Positions 24,156 to 33,274 of a stretch of 64,000 nucleotides of DNA are shown here, piece after piece; the stretch's first letter is position 1; every line of letters starts with the position of its first letter. Position numbers and translations under genes: made by a program. The notes beneath the pieces are model-generated. The model saw nothing but the letters and a program-made list of their open reading frames with translations, had not been told where the DNA came from and did no database searches. The stretch is taken from NCBI RefSeq assembly GCF_014595975.1, contig NZ_JABWGQ010000056.1:161160-225159 (forward strand), given 5' to 3'. Source of the DNA: Sphingopyxis sp. LK2115 (GTDB taxonomy: Bacteria > Pseudomonadota > Alphaproteobacteria > Sphingomonadales > Sphingomonadaceae).

Positions 24156-25019
24156 CTATTTCAGTAAGTCGATGGCAAAGGCGCGGACATCGGCGGCGAT
24201 GTCGGGCCGTGCAAGCGCGACCGCCAGATTGGCCTGAATATAGCCTGCCTTCGACCCGCAATCGTAACGGGCGCCGTCAAAGGTCACCGCGTGGAACGGC
24301 TGCGACCCGATCATCGTCGCCATCGCATCGGTAAGCTGAATCTCGCCGCCCGCGCCCTTTTCCTGACGTTCAAGCACGCGCATGACTTCGGGTTGCAGGA
24401 TGTAGCGGCCCGAGATGATAAGGTTCGACGGCGCTTCGGCAACCGGCGGCTTTTCGACCAGTCCTTTGACTTCGGTGAGCGCGCCGTCGCGCGCGCCCGG
24501 CGCGATGACGCCATAGCTCGACACCTGTTCATGCGGCACTTCGAGCACCGAGATCAGATTGCCGCCGACGCGGGCATATGCGTCGACCATCTGTTTCATG
24601 CAGCCGGGCGATCCGTGCATGAACTCGTCGGGCAGGAAGATGGCAAAGGGTTCGTCGCCGACGATGTCGCGCGCGCACCAGATGGCGTGGCCAAGCCCCA
24701 TCGGTTCCTGCTGGCGGACATAGGCGCAGGCGCCGGGGCCAAGCCGTGTCGGGCCGAGCACCGACAAATCCTTGCCGCGTTCGGACATCGTCTTTTCGAG
24801 TTCAAAGGCGATGTCGAAATGATCCTCGATCGCGCTCTTGCCGCGGCCGGTGACAAAGATCATCTGCTCGATCCCTGCCTCGCGCGCCTCGTCAACCGCA
24901 TATTGGATGAGCGGCCGGTCGACGACGGGCAGCATCTCCTTCGGGATCGCCTTGGTCGCGGGCAGGAAGCGGGTGCCGAGGCCGGCGACGGGAAAGACGG
25001 CTTTGCGGATCGGTTTCAT
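24156..25019 (-). CDS. galU: UTP-glucose-1-phosphate uridylyltransferase
   Basis: A 287-residue enzyme making UDP-glucose for polysaccharide and lipid glycosylation. The N-terminal nucleotide-binding motif is FPVAGLGTRFLPATKAIPKE (residues about 9-28), followed by MLPVVDRPLIQYAVDEA. Later motifs are GLGHAIWCARDIVGDEPFAI and LPDEFM (given as parts), and EIQLTDAMA near the C-terminus. Length is normal for bacterial GalU. It could supply the exosortase-associated glycan pathway encoded at 16-19 kb (inference). Confidence 0.95.
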   Translation of the reverse strand: MKPIRKAVFPVAGLGTRFLPATKAIPKEMLPVVDRPLIQYAVDEAREAGIEQMIFVTGRGKSAIEDHFDIAFELEKTMSERGKDLSVLGPTRLGPGACAYVRQQEPMGLGHAIWCARDIVGDEPFAIFLPDEFMHGSPGCMKQMVDAYARVGGNLISVLEVPHEQVSSYGVIAPGARDGALTEVKGLVEKPPVAEAPSNLIISGRYILQPEVMRVLERQEKGAGGEIQLTDAMATMIGSQPFHAVTFDGARYDCGSKAGYIQANLAVALARPDIAADVRAFAIDLLK

Positions 25020-25079
25020 GGTTGCCGGACCTAGCGACGAACGCCGCGGAGGAAAAGGGGCGGCGGACGGAGCGGGTGC

Positions 25080-25592
25080 CTATTGCGGCGCGAGCGTCGG
25101 CGTGACGATGACAACCACGCGCCGGTTGTCCTGTCGGCCTTCCGCCGTGTCATTGCTCGACAGCGGCAGCGTTTCGCCGCGGCCGACGATCTGATCGGCC
25201 GTGAAGGTCATTCCGCCTGTGCGCATCGGCGCCGCCACCGCCTCCGCTCGCGCCTGCGACAGCGCCAGATTATAGGCCGCGCTTCCCGTCGAATCGGTGT
25301 GGCCTTCGACCCGCGCGGTGGTGATGCCGACCGACACGAGCCGCGCCGCGACCTCGCGCATCCGTTCCTGCTGCTCCACCGGCACGGTGCTTTCGTTGAC
25401 GGGAAACAGCAAGCGTTCGGGCATGCTGAGCTCCCAGCCGAGCGAGGTTTCGACAAAGCCTTCGGCCTGCAGCACCGCGACCTGTTCGCGGGTGAATCCG
25501 CCGGGTGCGGGCAGGCTCTGGCACGCGGCGAGCAGCGCGGCAAAGGCGGCCAGGATCAGCGCGCGCGGCGATGGGGTGGCGATGATGGTCAT
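25080..25592 (-). CDS. yfiB: OmpA-like lipoprotein of a YfiBNR system
   Basis: A 170-residue outer-membrane lipoprotein. The lipobox is in LILAAFAALLAACQ. The OmpA-like peptidoglycan-binding core is visible: ARVEGHTDSTGSAAYNLALS, then QARAEAV, and DNRRVVVIVTP at the end. It is third in the order yfiR-yfiN-yfiB, 18 bp after yfiN. In Pseudomonas YfiB holds back YfiR and so releases the diguanylate cyclase YfiN when the envelope is stressed; the same logic is inferred here from gene order and domains. Confidence 0.85.
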   Translation of the reverse strand: MTIIATPSPRALILAAFAALLAACQSLPAPGGFTREQVAVLQAEGFVETSLGWELSMPERLLFPVNESTVPVEQQERMREVAARLVSVGITTARVEGHTDSTGSAAYNLALSQARAEAVAAPMRTGGMTFTADQIVGRGETLPLSSNDTAEGRQDNRRVVVIVTPTLAPQ

Positions 25593-25610
25593 GGGCGTTT
25601 CTCCGCTGGT

Positions 25611-26822
25611 CTATCCGGAACGATGCGTCATTTTGTCGGCATACATTGCCGCATCGGCGGCGGTGAGCAGCGCGGTGGCGTCGCCGCCGTCGTCGGGAAA
25701 GACCGCGACGCCGATGCTCACCGACGCGCGATAGGATCCGCCGTCGGGCAGGGCGACGGGGTCGGCGATGCACGCGCGCAGCCGGTTCGCCAGATCGGCG
25801 CGCGCGACGCCCGCGTCAAAGGGGTCGATGATGACGACGAACTCGTCGCCGCCGATCCGCGCGGCGAAATCCTCCTTGCGCAGCGTTGTCCTGATGCAGC
25901 CCGCCAGCGCGGCAAGCACGGCATCGCCCGCCGCGTGACCGAAATTGTCGTTCGCCGCCTTGAAATTGTCGGCGTCGATGAACAGCAGCGCGAACTGGCC
26001 GTCGCGTGCGCTGGCCGCAGCGATCCGCAGCGCAAGCTGTTCGTCGAAGGCGGCGCGATTGGGCAGCGCGGTCAGCGTGTCGTGCGAGGCGCGGTGCGCG
26101 AGCAGCGCGCGTTCGCTTTCCATATGCCCCTGCCAGCCCTGAAGTTCGTCGAGCAACGCGTTGATGTCGCCGCCCAGCCGGTCAAGCTCGGCGATGCCCA
26201 GCGGCTTCACGCGCTTGTCGAAGCGGCGGTGGAGGCGCACGTCGTGTGCGACCGTCGCAATCTCGTTCAGCGGCTTGACCAGCTCATATTCGAACCGGCG
26301 GGCGAGGAAGATCGTGCCCAATGCAGTGACAAGAAGGCAGCCCAGTCCTGCGAGCAGGCCGAGGCGCACATAGTCGATCAAGGTCGAGCTGTCGCCCCAG
26401 ACCTCGACCGTGCCGATCGCCGACCCGTTGCGGCGGACGGTCACGGCAAAGGGGCGCGGGAAAAAGGCGCGGCTGAGCAGCGGCGCCGGATCTCCGGCAG
26501 GGGAAATCCATTCGGTGACCGGTTTGCCGACATGATCGAGCACCCGCAGCCGCACGATGCCGGGGATGCGCGTCAGCGGGTCAATTCCTTCGCGCGCGGC
26601 GACGGAGTCGTTGAAGACCAGCGCGGGTTCGACGCCATAGGCGCCAAGCTGTGCCGCAAGTTCCATGTTGCGGTCGGCATAACCCCGCAGCGCCGTGACG
26701 CCGGCGAGCAGGATCGTCACGCCCGACAGCGCCACCGCGAACAGGGTGATACCGAAATGGAAACGCGACAGCAGCTTTTGCAGCGTCGTGCGCGCGCCGA
26801 TCCGTTCGACGGGGCCGCTCAT
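25611..26822 (-). CDS. yfiN: Membrane diguanylate cyclase (YfiN/TpbB-like)
   Basis: A 403-residue inner-membrane enzyme making cyclic di-GMP. Transmembrane segments are at about 23-45 and 153-175 with a periplasmic sensor between, then a HAMP-like linker (180-235). The GGDEF domain has SHDTLTALPNR, FIDADNFKAANDNFGHAAGD and the active-site loop RIGGDEFVV (GGDEF at 324-328). An inhibitory-site RxxD (Arg315, Asp318) lies five residues before it, so product feedback is likely. The start overlaps the yfiR stop (ATGA). Confidence 0.88.
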   Translation of the reverse strand: MSGPVERIGARTTLQKLLSRFHFGITLFAVALSGVTILLAGVTALRGYADRNMELAAQLGAYGVEPALVFNDSVAAREGIDPLTRIPGIVRLRVLDHVGKPVTEWISPAGDPAPLLSRAFFPRPFAVTVRRNGSAIGTVEVWGDSSTLIDYVRLGLLAGLGCLLVTALGTIFLARRFEYELVKPLNEIATVAHDVRLHRRFDKRVKPLGIAELDRLGGDINALLDELQGWQGHMESERALLAHRASHDTLTALPNRAAFDEQLALRIAAASARDGQFALLFIDADNFKAANDNFGHAAGDAVLAALAGCIRTTLRKEDFAARIGGDEFVVIIDPFDAGVARADLANRLRACIADPVALPDGGSYRASVSIGVAVFPDDGGDATALLTAADAAMYADKMTHRSG

Positions 26823-27352
26823 CCCGCGCCTCCATCGCCTGCTCCGATGCGCAGCACGCGCGGATCGATCTTGAGCGGCCCGCGTGCGATCGCGTCGAGA
26901 TTGACCGAAAAGCTGAGGCTAGCCGCGTGACTGTTGAGGCAGAACATCGCGCCATAGAGGCACGCGGCATCGTCGTCGGTTATGGTAAGGACAGGGCGCC
27001 CGCGCACCCAGGCGATGAGCTGCCGCCGGTCGGCCGCCGGCATCCGGCCGAGGAACAATATGTCACAGCGGGCGTTGACGGCCGACGCCGCGACATAGCT
27101 CACCGAAATCGAACCGCGGCCCGGCGTGTCGGGGGTCATTCGCGGCGCCAGCCGCGGCGTTCCGACAACGCACATATGGCGGCGGGTGGTTGCCGTCCCG
27201 CTCGGCCAGCGGGCGTAGCTGGCGATGCCGCCGACCATGCGGTTGACCGCCGGCGTCATCCCGCCATCTTCGACGGCCGATTGCGTCGCGGCCTGAACCG
27301 ACATCTGGGGCGTCGTCGTCAACGCGCCGATCAGAAACCATGATGCCAGCAC
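26819..27352 (-). CDS. yfiR: Periplasmic YfiR-family repressor of diguanylate cyclase
   Basis: A 177-residue DUF4154/YfiR protein starting at GTG 27352; a TGA lies upstream and no ATG is in frame near it. The N-terminus is hydrophobic (LASWFLIGALTTTPQMSVQA), a signal peptide. Mature motifs: VGGIASYARWP, MCVVG and CDILFLGRM. The pair C-LYGAMF-C near residue 145 has the same seven-residue spacing as the structural disulfide of Pseudomonas YfiR. In that system YfiR binds the periplasmic part of YfiN and blocks it. It is first in the operon and overlaps yfiN by 4 bp. Confidence 0.82.
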   Translation of the reverse strand: MLASWFLIGALTTTPQMSVQAATQSAVEDGGMTPAVNRMVGGIASYARWPSGTATTRRHMCVVGTPRLAPRMTPDTPGRGSISVSYVAASAVNARCDILFLGRMPAADRRQLIAWVRGRPVLTITDDDAACLYGAMFCLNSHAASLSFSVNLDAIARGPLKIDPRVLRIGAGDGGAG

Positions 27353-27483
27353 CGGACAGTGCCCCCAAAGCGTTTCGGGGCCATCCTGCCCCAGCGAAGG
27401 CGCGTCCGCTAGTCAAAACGGTTGGAAAGTCAATGAAAACTGACGTCATGCGGTCATAATGCAACAGCGCCGCGCGCCGCCGC

Positions 27484-28017
27484 TCAATTGCGAAGGCGGT
27501 CGGCGAATCCCTTGCGCAGCTTGGCGAGCTTGGGCGGGATCACCGCCATGCAATAGGGGTTGCGCTGTCCTTCGCCGTTCCAATAGGCCTGGTGATAATC
27601 CTCGGCCGGATACCATTCGGTCGCCTGTTCGATCGTCGTGACGATCGGCGCCGGCCAGTCGGGCGCGGCGCGCTCGATCCCTGCACGTGCGGCATCGGCC
27701 TGCGCGTCGTTCAGCGGAAAGATCGCGCTGCGATATTGCGTGCCGATGTCGCCCCCCTGGCGGTTGAGTTGTGTCGGATCATGCGTCGCGAAAAACACGT
27801 CGAGCAGGTCGTCATAACCGATCACCGCCGGATCGAAGCTGATGCGGATCGCCTCGGCATGGCCGGTGTCGCCGCCGCAGACCTGCTTGTAGGTCGGGTT
27901 GGCGACGCTGCCGCCGATATAGCCGCTTTCGACGCGCGCGACGCCTTCGAGCGACTGGAACACGGCTTCGGTGCACCAGAAGCAGCCTCCGGCAAAAATG
28001 GCGGTGTCATGGGTCAT
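27484..28017 (-). CDS. msrA: Peptide-methionine (S)-S-oxide reductase
   Basis: A 177-residue enzyme repairing oxidised methionine in proteins. The active site is [13 protein letters not shown] with catalytic Cys12. Further MsrA motifs: [28 protein letters not shown] and YHQAYW. A conserved C-terminal NPYCM holds a likely resolving cysteine. No signal peptide, hence cytoplasmic. It is downstream of yfiR's promoter region and upstream-adjacent to an M48 protease on the same strand with a 57-bp gap. Confidence 0.95.
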   Translation of the reverse strand: MTHDTAIFAGGCFWCTEAVFQSLEGVARVESGYIGGSVANPTYKQVCGGDTGHAEAIRISFDPAVIGYDDLLDVFFATHDPTQLNRQGGDIGTQYRSAIFPLNDAQADAARAGIERAAPDWPAPIVTTIEQATEWYPAEDYHQAYWNGEGQRNPYCMAVIPPKLAKLRKGFADRLRN

Positions 28018-28074
28018 GGCGTCGATCCTTGTCGGGGAGGAAGGGGATGGCGCCGAAATAGGATGCGTGCGCGG

Positions 28075-29067
28075 CTATTCCAAGGGCGGCGGTGCATCGA
28101 CGAGCGGTGGTTGCAGCGGCTGGCCCGCCGCGACCGCTGCGGCGATTGTCGCGGCTTCGGCCTCCAGCGCCGCGACGCGGTCGCGCCAGCCGGGATGCGT
28201 GCCCGCCTGGAACAGCGGCCGCCCCTTGCGCTGCCCGAACTTCGACCAGAAGCGCGCCGCCGCGCCGGGGTCATAACCCGCGCCCGCGAGCAGCCAAACC
28301 GACAGGCGGTCGGCCTCTACCTCGGTCTGGCGGAACAGCCGGGCGCTGCGCCCGAACTGTTTGCCCAGCCCGCGATCCACGCCCGCCGCGTCGAGCCGCG
28401 CGCGGTGGCGAAGGATATTATGGGCAATTTCGTGCGCGATGGCGGCGGCGAGCTCGGCATCGTCGGCGGCGAAATCGGCCAGGCCCTGATTGACGAGCAC
28501 CAGCCGTCCGTCGGCCACCGCGCCGGGCTTGTCGTTCGGCTCGACGCGAAAGTCGCTGGCGCAGCCGGGAAGGGGGGACAGGCGCACGAGCCGTCCCGCA
28601 TCGACGTGCAGGGCGATCGGCATATCGGCGGGCCGCGCCGCAAGCATCGCTTCGATCGCGGTGATCCGCGCGAAAGGATGATCGCCCTGGCCGTCGGGAA
28701 CGGGGGCAAGGTCGATCGCCGCGACCCTGTCGCCGACGCGCAGCCCGGCGGTGGCCGCGGGCGAGCCGGGCGCGACGGCGGCAAGGAAGGCGTGGCCTGC
28801 ATCGTCCGCGTCATAAGCCGCCAGCGCTTCGGCGCGGCGGTCGGCGTCGTACAGGCGGGGATCGCCCCATATCCACCCGAACTGCGGCTGCTGCATCGGG
28901 CACCAGGCCGCGTTGGCGGTCGTCAGGCGAAAGCCGATCGCCGCGACACGCGCTTCGGTCGCGGCGAGCGCGGCATAGGGCGAAGGAGCATTGACCGGCG
29001 CGGCCGATACCAGCGGAGCGGCGCTCAAGGTGAGGGCGGCAAGGATCGGTCGGATAAAGGGCAGCAT
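28075..29067 (-). CDS. M48-family metallopeptidase with PDZ-like domain, exported
   Basis: A 330-residue protein with signal peptide (MLPFIRPILAALTLSAAPLVSA). Residues about 90-165 resemble a PDZ domain (LAAVAPGSPAATAGLRVGDR). The zinc site is His212-Glu-Ile-Ala-His216 (AHEIAHNIL), with the third ligand Glu251 in EVEADRLS. The C-terminal part TAGTHPGW-like QAGTHPGWRDRV is typical of M48 enzymes. It should act in the periplasm on misfolded envelope proteins (family knowledge). The PDZ before the protease domain is less usual than a TPR after it. Confidence 0.85.
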   Translation of the reverse strand: MLPFIRPILAALTLSAAPLVSAAPVNAPSPYAALAATEARVAAIGFRLTTANAAWCPMQQPQFGWIWGDPRLYDADRRAEALAAYDADDAGHAFLAAVAPGSPAATAGLRVGDRVAAIDLAPVPDGQGDHPFARITAIEAMLAARPADMPIALHVDAGRLVRLSPLPGCASDFRVEPNDKPGAVADGRLVLVNQGLADFAADDAELAAAIAHEIAHNILRHRARLDAAGVDRGLGKQFGRSARLFRQTEVEADRLSVWLLAGAGYDPGAAARFWSKFGQRKGRPLFQAGTHPGWRDRVAALEAEAATIAAAVAAGQPLQPPLVDAPPPLE

Positions 29068-29171
29068 GTCGATGGCTTATCAAGCGGTGTCTGTCGCGGC
29101 CATGAATTGCCGGATTGGTCCGCTCATGCCAACCTCTTGCCTATCGAACGGCAAGCGACGATAGGGCGGCG

Positions 29172-30239
29172 ATGACCAGTAGTCCGGCCCTTTCTCCGTC
29201 GTCTCCCGCGGTGGCGCCGCGCCCCGGTGCGCTGGCGCGCTGGCTGTGGGCGGTCGCCCTGCTCGTGATTGTCGTCGTCGGTGTCGGTGGCATCACGCGC
29301 CTGACCGAATCGGGTCTGTCGATTACCGAATGGCGTCCCGTGTCGGGCGTGCTGCCGCCGCTCAATGAAGCCGATTGGGTCGCGGAGTTCGAGAAATACA
29401 AGCAGATCCCGGAATATAAGGAGATAAACCGCGGCATGACGCTGGCGGGGTTCAAGGCGATCTTTTTCTGGGAATGGCTGCACCGCATCCTCGGCCGCAT
29501 CGTCGGCATGGCGCTGGTCGTCCCCTTCATCTGGTATGCCTGGCGCCGCGCCATTCCCGCCGGATATGGGCCGCGGCTGTTCGCGCTGACCGCGCTCGTC
29601 GGTTTGCAGGGCGCGATCGGCTGGTGGATGGTGGCGTCGGGGCTCGAATATCGCACCGACGTCAGCCATTACCGGCTCGCGGCGCATCTGCTGACCGCGC
29701 TGTTCCTGCTCGCCGGGCTGGTGTGGACGGCGCGCGACCTGGGGGCGCTGGCCCGCGATGCGGCAGCGCGGCCGGCGCGATTGACGGGCGCCGCTCTGGG
29801 CGTCATCGCGGTGCTGTTCGTGCAACTGCTGCTCGGCGCGTGGGTCGCCGGGCTCAATGCCGGCTATGTTTCGAACAGCTGGCCGATGATGAACGATCAT
29901 TTCGTGCCGGAAGGGATCGACTGGAGCGGCGGGGTGTGGCTTGCGCTGACGAACGATCCCTTTCTGATCCACTTTCTGCATCGCTGGTGGTCGTGGGTGG
30001 CCGCCGCCGCGCTGCTGCTGCTTGCCCGCGCATTGGCGCGGCGCGGCGCGCGGGGCGAGGCGGGCGCGCTCGTCTTCATCGTCGCGGCGCAAATGCTGCT
30101 CGGCATCTGGACTGTCGTGTCGGGCGTATCGATGTGGGTGGCGGTAATGCATCAGGTCGTCGGCGCGATCCTCGTTGCCGTCGCGGCGGCGGCGCTGCAC
30201 CGGCTGGGTCGTGAGGCTTCACCCGGCAAGGTATCATAA
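29172..30239 (+). CDS. ctaA: Heme A synthase (COX15/CtaA)
   Basis: A 355-residue eight-helix membrane protein that oxidises heme O to heme A for aa3-type oxidase. The alphaproteobacterial signature is present: VVGVGGITRLTESGLSITEW, then the helix 2 and 4 motifs FFWEWLHRILGR and SHYRLAAHL. The C-terminal half repeats the pattern with FLHRWWSW and AVMHQVVGA. The conserved heme-binding histidines are therefore all in place. The start MTSSPAL at 29172 follows AGGGCGGC. No oxidase genes adjoin. Confidence 0.93.
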   Translation: MTSSPALSPSSPAVAPRPGALARWLWAVALLVIVVVGVGGITRLTESGLSITEWRPVSGVLPPLNEADWVAEFEKYKQIPEYKEINRGMTLAGFKAIFFWEWLHRILGRIVGMALVVPFIWYAWRRAIPAGYGPRLFALTALVGLQGAIGWWMVASGLEYRTDVSHYRLAAHLLTALFLLAGLVWTARDLGALARDAAARPARLTGAALGVIAVLFVQLLLGAWVAGLNAGYVSNSWPMMNDHFVPEGIDWSGGVWLALTNDPFLIHFLHRWWSWVAAAALLLLARALARRGARGEAGALVFIVAAQMLLGIWTVVSGVSMWVAVMHQVVGAILVAVAAAALHRLGREASPGKVS

Positions 30240-30401
30240 TACCCGTCAGCAAAGCCGCTTGATGCTTGACTTTCGGCGCATTCGGAGCCATTGGCCCGCG
30301 TCGAAGCGCCGCTGCGTCCGTTCGGGACAGGCGGCGCGCCTGTTTCGGGGCAGGCCGGTGTCATGTCGGCTGCCCAGTCCATATCTGTCAAGGAGCGTGC
30401 C

Positions 30402-30881
30402 ATGAAGGCGCTGACCAAGACGACCGTTTCGGCGAACGCCGCCACGGTCGAAAAGAAATGGGTGCTGATCGACGCCGAAGGCCTGGTCGTGGGCCGTGTC
30501 GCGACGATCATCGCCAACATCCTGCGCGGCAAGCACAAGCCGTCGTTCACCCCGCACGTCGATTGCGGTGACAATGTCATCGTCATCAACGCCGACAAGG
30601 TGGCGTTCACCGGCAAGAAGCTGCAGGACAAGCGTTACTACAAGCACACCGGCTATGCCGGCGGCATCAAGGAAACCAGCCCGGCAAAGATCCTCGAGGG
30701 CCGCTTCCCTGAACGCGTGCTCGAAAAGGCCGTCGAACGCATGATCCCGCGCGGGCCGCTCGGCCGCCAGCAGATGCGCAACCTGCGCATCTTCGCCGGG
30801 GCTGAACATCCGCACGAAGCGCAGAACCCCGAAGTGATCGACGTCGCGTCGATGAACCGCAAGAACAAGGTGGGTGCATAA
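30402..30881 (+). CDS. rplM: Ribosomal protein L13
   Basis: A 159-residue 50S protein. Motifs: [62 protein letters not shown] and [16 protein letters not shown]. The start MKALTKTTV is preceded by AAGGAG. Its TAA stop overlaps the rpsI ATG by one base, the standard rplM-rpsI pair. The 160-bp leader contains TTGACT (30266) but no convincing -10 box. Confidence 0.97.
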   Translation: MKALTKTTVSANAATVEKKWVLIDAEGLVVGRVATIIANILRGKHKPSFTPHVDCGDNVIVINADKVAFTGKKLQDKRYYKHTGYAGGIKETSPAKILEGRFPERVLEKAVERMIPRGPLGRQQMRNLRIFAGAEHPHEAQNPEVIDVASMNRKNKVGA

Positions 30882-31378
30882 TGGCTGACGAACAGACCAT
30901 GACCGATCTCAAGGATCTCGCCGGCGCCGCCCTCGGCACCGACGCTCCCGCGGCTCCGACCGCGCCGCTCCGCGAAAAGCAGGTCGACAAGCAGGGCCGC
31001 GCCTATGCGACCGGCCGCCGCAAGGATGCGGTTGCGCGCGTGTGGGTCAAGCCCGGCACCGGCAAGATCACGGTCAACGGCCGCGACCAGGAAGTTTATT
31101 TCGCGCGCCCGACGCTGCGCCTCGTCATCAACCAGCCGTTCGGACTGACCGATCGCGTTGGGCAGTATGACGTCGTCGCGACTGTCAAGGGCGGCGGTCT
31201 GTCGGGCCAGGCGGGCGCCGTTCTGCACGGCATCGCGCAGGCGCTGACCCGCTTTGAACCCGCGCTGCGCGGCCCGGTCAAGGCGGCCGGCTTCCTGACC
31301 CGCGACAGCCGCGCGGTCGAGCGCAAGAAATATGGCAAGGCCAAGGCCCGCCGCAGCTTCCAGTTCTCGAAGCGCTAA
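30881..31378 (+). CDS. rpsI: Ribosomal protein S9
   Basis: A 165-residue 30S protein. The N-terminal 35 residues are an alanine-rich extension seen in alphaproteobacterial S9. The core is [20 protein letters not shown], then [31 protein letters not shown] and the C-terminal tail [19 protein letters not shown], whose last residues reach the P-site tRNA. It is coupled to rplM. Confidence 0.97.
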   Translation: MADEQTMTDLKDLAGAALGTDAPAAPTAPLREKQVDKQGRAYATGRRKDAVARVWVKPGTGKITVNGRDQEVYFARPTLRLVINQPFGLTDRVGQYDVVATVKGGGLSGQAGAVLHGIAQALTRFEPALRGPVKAAGFLTRDSRAVERKKYGKAKARRSFQFSKR

Positions 31379-31406
31379 GTTTCCTCCGCCGACGGGTGGA
31401 GACGCG

Positions 31407-31436
31407 AAGGGCGGTCCGGCGACGGGCCGCCCTTTG
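31407..31436 (+). terminator. Intrinsic terminator after rplM-rpsI
   Basis: AAGGGCGG...CCGCCCTTT hairpin about 30 bp past the rpsI stop, followed by a short T run. It lies 17 bp before the stop codon of the convergent SDR gene. Confidence 0.7.
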
Positions 31437-31452
31437 CCATTCGGACTGGCGC

Positions 31453-32271
31453 TCAGGACGCGCGGCTCGCCCCCATCTGCTGCGCATAGCCCGCCTGTAC
31501 CATCGCGCTCATCCGGTCGAACAGCGCGTCGGGATCGCTGCGCCGCAGGTCGGCGATCGCGGCCTCCATGCCCTCGGCGACGACGATTTCGCGCTTGCCC
31601 GCATCGAGTGCGGCGAGCATCTGCGCCGCCGCCTCGTCGGGCGCGAGGCCGTTGTCGATCGCCGCGTCGCTCGTCCCGCGAACGCTGCCATCGGCGTTCA
31701 GCGCGTTGCGGCTGACATTGGTGCGCACCGACCCTGGCGCGACGACGAGCACCTTCAGCCCCAGATGCTCATTTTCGGCGCGAACCGCGTCGTGATAGCC
31801 GATGAGGCCATGCTTCGCCGCCGAATAGGCGCTGCGCAGCGGCACGCCCGCGATGCCTGCAACGCTCGAAATGGCGATGATCTGGCCGCCGCCGGCGCCG
31901 ACCATGCGCGGCAGCAACTGCTGGGTGAGCGCGATCGGGGCGAGCAAATCGACGTCGATGATCTGCCGATAGACCGAAAAGTCGGTCTCAACCGCCAGGC
32001 TGCGCTGCGAAATGCCGGCATTGTTCACCAGCCCGTCGATCCGTCCCCGCCAGTCCCACGCCTGCTGAACGATTGCGGGCAGCTGGGCATAGTCGGTCGC
32101 CTCGAACGGCAGGATCAGCGTGTCGGGGCCGCAATCCTTCGCCACCGCCTCCAGTGCGGCGATGTTGCGCCCCGACAGGACCAGCTTCGCCCCGCGCGCC
32201 GCAAGCGCCCGTGCCAGTGCCGCGCCGATCCCCGACGAGGCTCCGGTGACCCACCAGATTCGATCTTTCAT
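31453..32271 (-). CDS. Short-chain dehydrogenase/reductase
   Basis: A 272-residue NAD(P)-dependent oxidoreductase. Cofactor motif TGASSGIG at 9-16, then NNAGIS, the catalytic Ser (ISSVAGIAGVPL) and YSAAKHG, giving the Ser-Tyr-Lys set. VAPGSVRTN follows. Arg36 in LVLSGRN suggests NADPH preference (inference). The C-terminal extension (EAAAQMLAALDAGKREIVVA) is like that of DHRS7/YohF-type SDRs. Substrate unknown. The start MKDRIWWV is chosen; the frame is open upstream but lacks similarity. Confidence 0.9.
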   Translation of the reverse strand: MKDRIWWVTGASSGIGAALARALAARGAKLVLSGRNIAALEAVAKDCGPDTLILPFEATDYAQLPAIVQQAWDWRGRIDGLVNNAGISQRSLAVETDFSVYRQIIDVDLLAPIALTQQLLPRMVGAGGGQIIAISSVAGIAGVPLRSAYSAAKHGLIGYHDAVRAENEHLGLKVLVVAPGSVRTNVSRNALNADGSVRGTSDAAIDNGLAPDEAAAQMLAALDAGKREIVVAEGMEAAIADLRRSDPDALFDRMSAMVQAGYAQQMGASRAS

Positions 32272-32585
32272 ATCCGCTCCCCATCCTGGCCTTCGTTTCA
32301 AGGTGAAACGGGTGCGCGGAGCCGTCAAGGCGTCGCTGCGGCGCATTTCCGCGCAGGGGTGGCAATTTTGTTGCGAATCTGTTATAATTAATATCAACGC
32401 GCCGACATTCTGCCTCTTCCCGCCGCCGGGCCGGGGCATATTCGGCGTTTCCGATGGAGCCACATCCCTTGTCACTCTGACCGGCGAGCGCCGCCCTGAC
32501 AGCCTTCATCCCCCTTGAACCGAGGGCCGGATACAGCGTTGTTGACGCGCTGCCTTACCCGACAAGGCCAATGAAAGGAACTTGA
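32272..32585. other. 314-bp non-coding region between divergent SDR and carD genes
   Basis: No credible gene is seen. A perfect TATAAT sits at 32383-32388 in an AT-rich patch, about 200 bp before carD. A weak -35-like GTGGCA lies 18 bp upstream of it, so a long carD leader is possible. TTGAAC and TTGACG also occur nearer the start, without clear -10 boxes. Confidence 0.4.
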
Positions 32586-33113
32586 ATGTCCGCAAGCACG
32601 CTCGTCTTCGAAGTCGGTGACTATGTCGTTTATCCGAAACATGGCGTGGGGCGCGTCATCGAGTTGCAGAAATCCGAAATCGCCGGAATGCAGCTCGAAC
32701 TTTATGTCCTGCGCTTCGAAAAGGAAAAAATGACGCTGCGCGTCCCGACCAACAAGGCCGAGGGCGTGGGGATGCGCAAGCTGTCGTCGGACAAGACGCT
32801 GAAGGAAGCGCTCCAGGTGTTGACGACCAAGCCGAAGGTGAAGCGCACCATGTGGTCGCGCCGCGCGCAGGAATATGAAGCGAAGATCAATTCGGGCGAC
32901 CTCGTGTCGATCGCCGAAGTGACGCGCGACCTGTTCCGCGCCGACGACCAGCCTGAACAGAGCTATTCGGAGCGCCAGATCTTTGAAGCGGCGTCGAGCC
33001 GCCTCGCGCGCGAACTTGCGGCGATGGAGGAAAGCGACGAAAAGACCGCGCAGGCGAAGATCCTTCAGATCCTCAATGAACATGCGCCGCTCTATTACGC
33101 CGAAAAGGTGTAA
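32586..33113 (+). CDS. carD: CarD-family transcription regulator (CdnL-like)
   Basis: A 175-residue protein. The N-terminal RNA polymerase-interaction domain opens VFEVGDYVVYPKHGVGRV and continues with LELYVLRFEKEKMTLRVPTNKA (given as one domain). The C-terminal helical DNA-binding domain follows (VKRTMWSRRAQEYEAKINSG, SERQIFEAASSRLARELAAM). CarD proteins stabilise open complexes at many, especially rRNA, promoters. The gene ends 22 bp before a strong terminator and seems monocistronic. Start ATG is preceded by AAAGGAA. Confidence 0.93.
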   Translation: MSASTLVFEVGDYVVYPKHGVGRVIELQKSEIAGMQLELYVLRFEKEKMTLRVPTNKAEGVGMRKLSSDKTLKEALQVLTTKPKVKRTMWSRRAQEYEAKINSGDLVSIAEVTRDLFRADDQPEQSYSERQIFEAASSRLARELAAMEESDEKTAQAKILQILNEHAPLYYAEKV

Positions 33114-33134
33114 GGGCGCGCGTCGCGAGTGACG

Positions 33135-33165
33135 AAAGGGCGGCCTTGCGGGGCCGCCCTTTTTC
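33135..33165 (+). terminator. Intrinsic terminator of carD
   Basis: AAAGGGCGGCC, loop TTGCGG, GGCCGCCCTTTTT: an 8-10 bp GC stem directly followed by five T residues. Confidence 0.9.
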
Positions 33166-33184
33166 TATGTGCACCCCATCCGTT

Positions 33185-33260
33185 CGTCATGCCGGACTTG
33201 ATCCGGCATCCATCGCGGCGCTGAGGTCATGGACCCGGATCATGTCCGGGGTGACGAGCG
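33185..33260. repeat. Intergenic inverted-repeat element between carD and truA
   Basis: Two hairpin-forming units lie back to back: ATGCCGGACTTGATCCGGCAT and, 25 bp on, ACCCGGATCATGTCCGGGGT. The motif GGACTTGATCCGG is a common dispersed intergenic element in alphaproteobacteria. It lies between convergent genes. Confidence 0.65.
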
Positions 33261-33274
33261 ATGGGATGGCGCGT

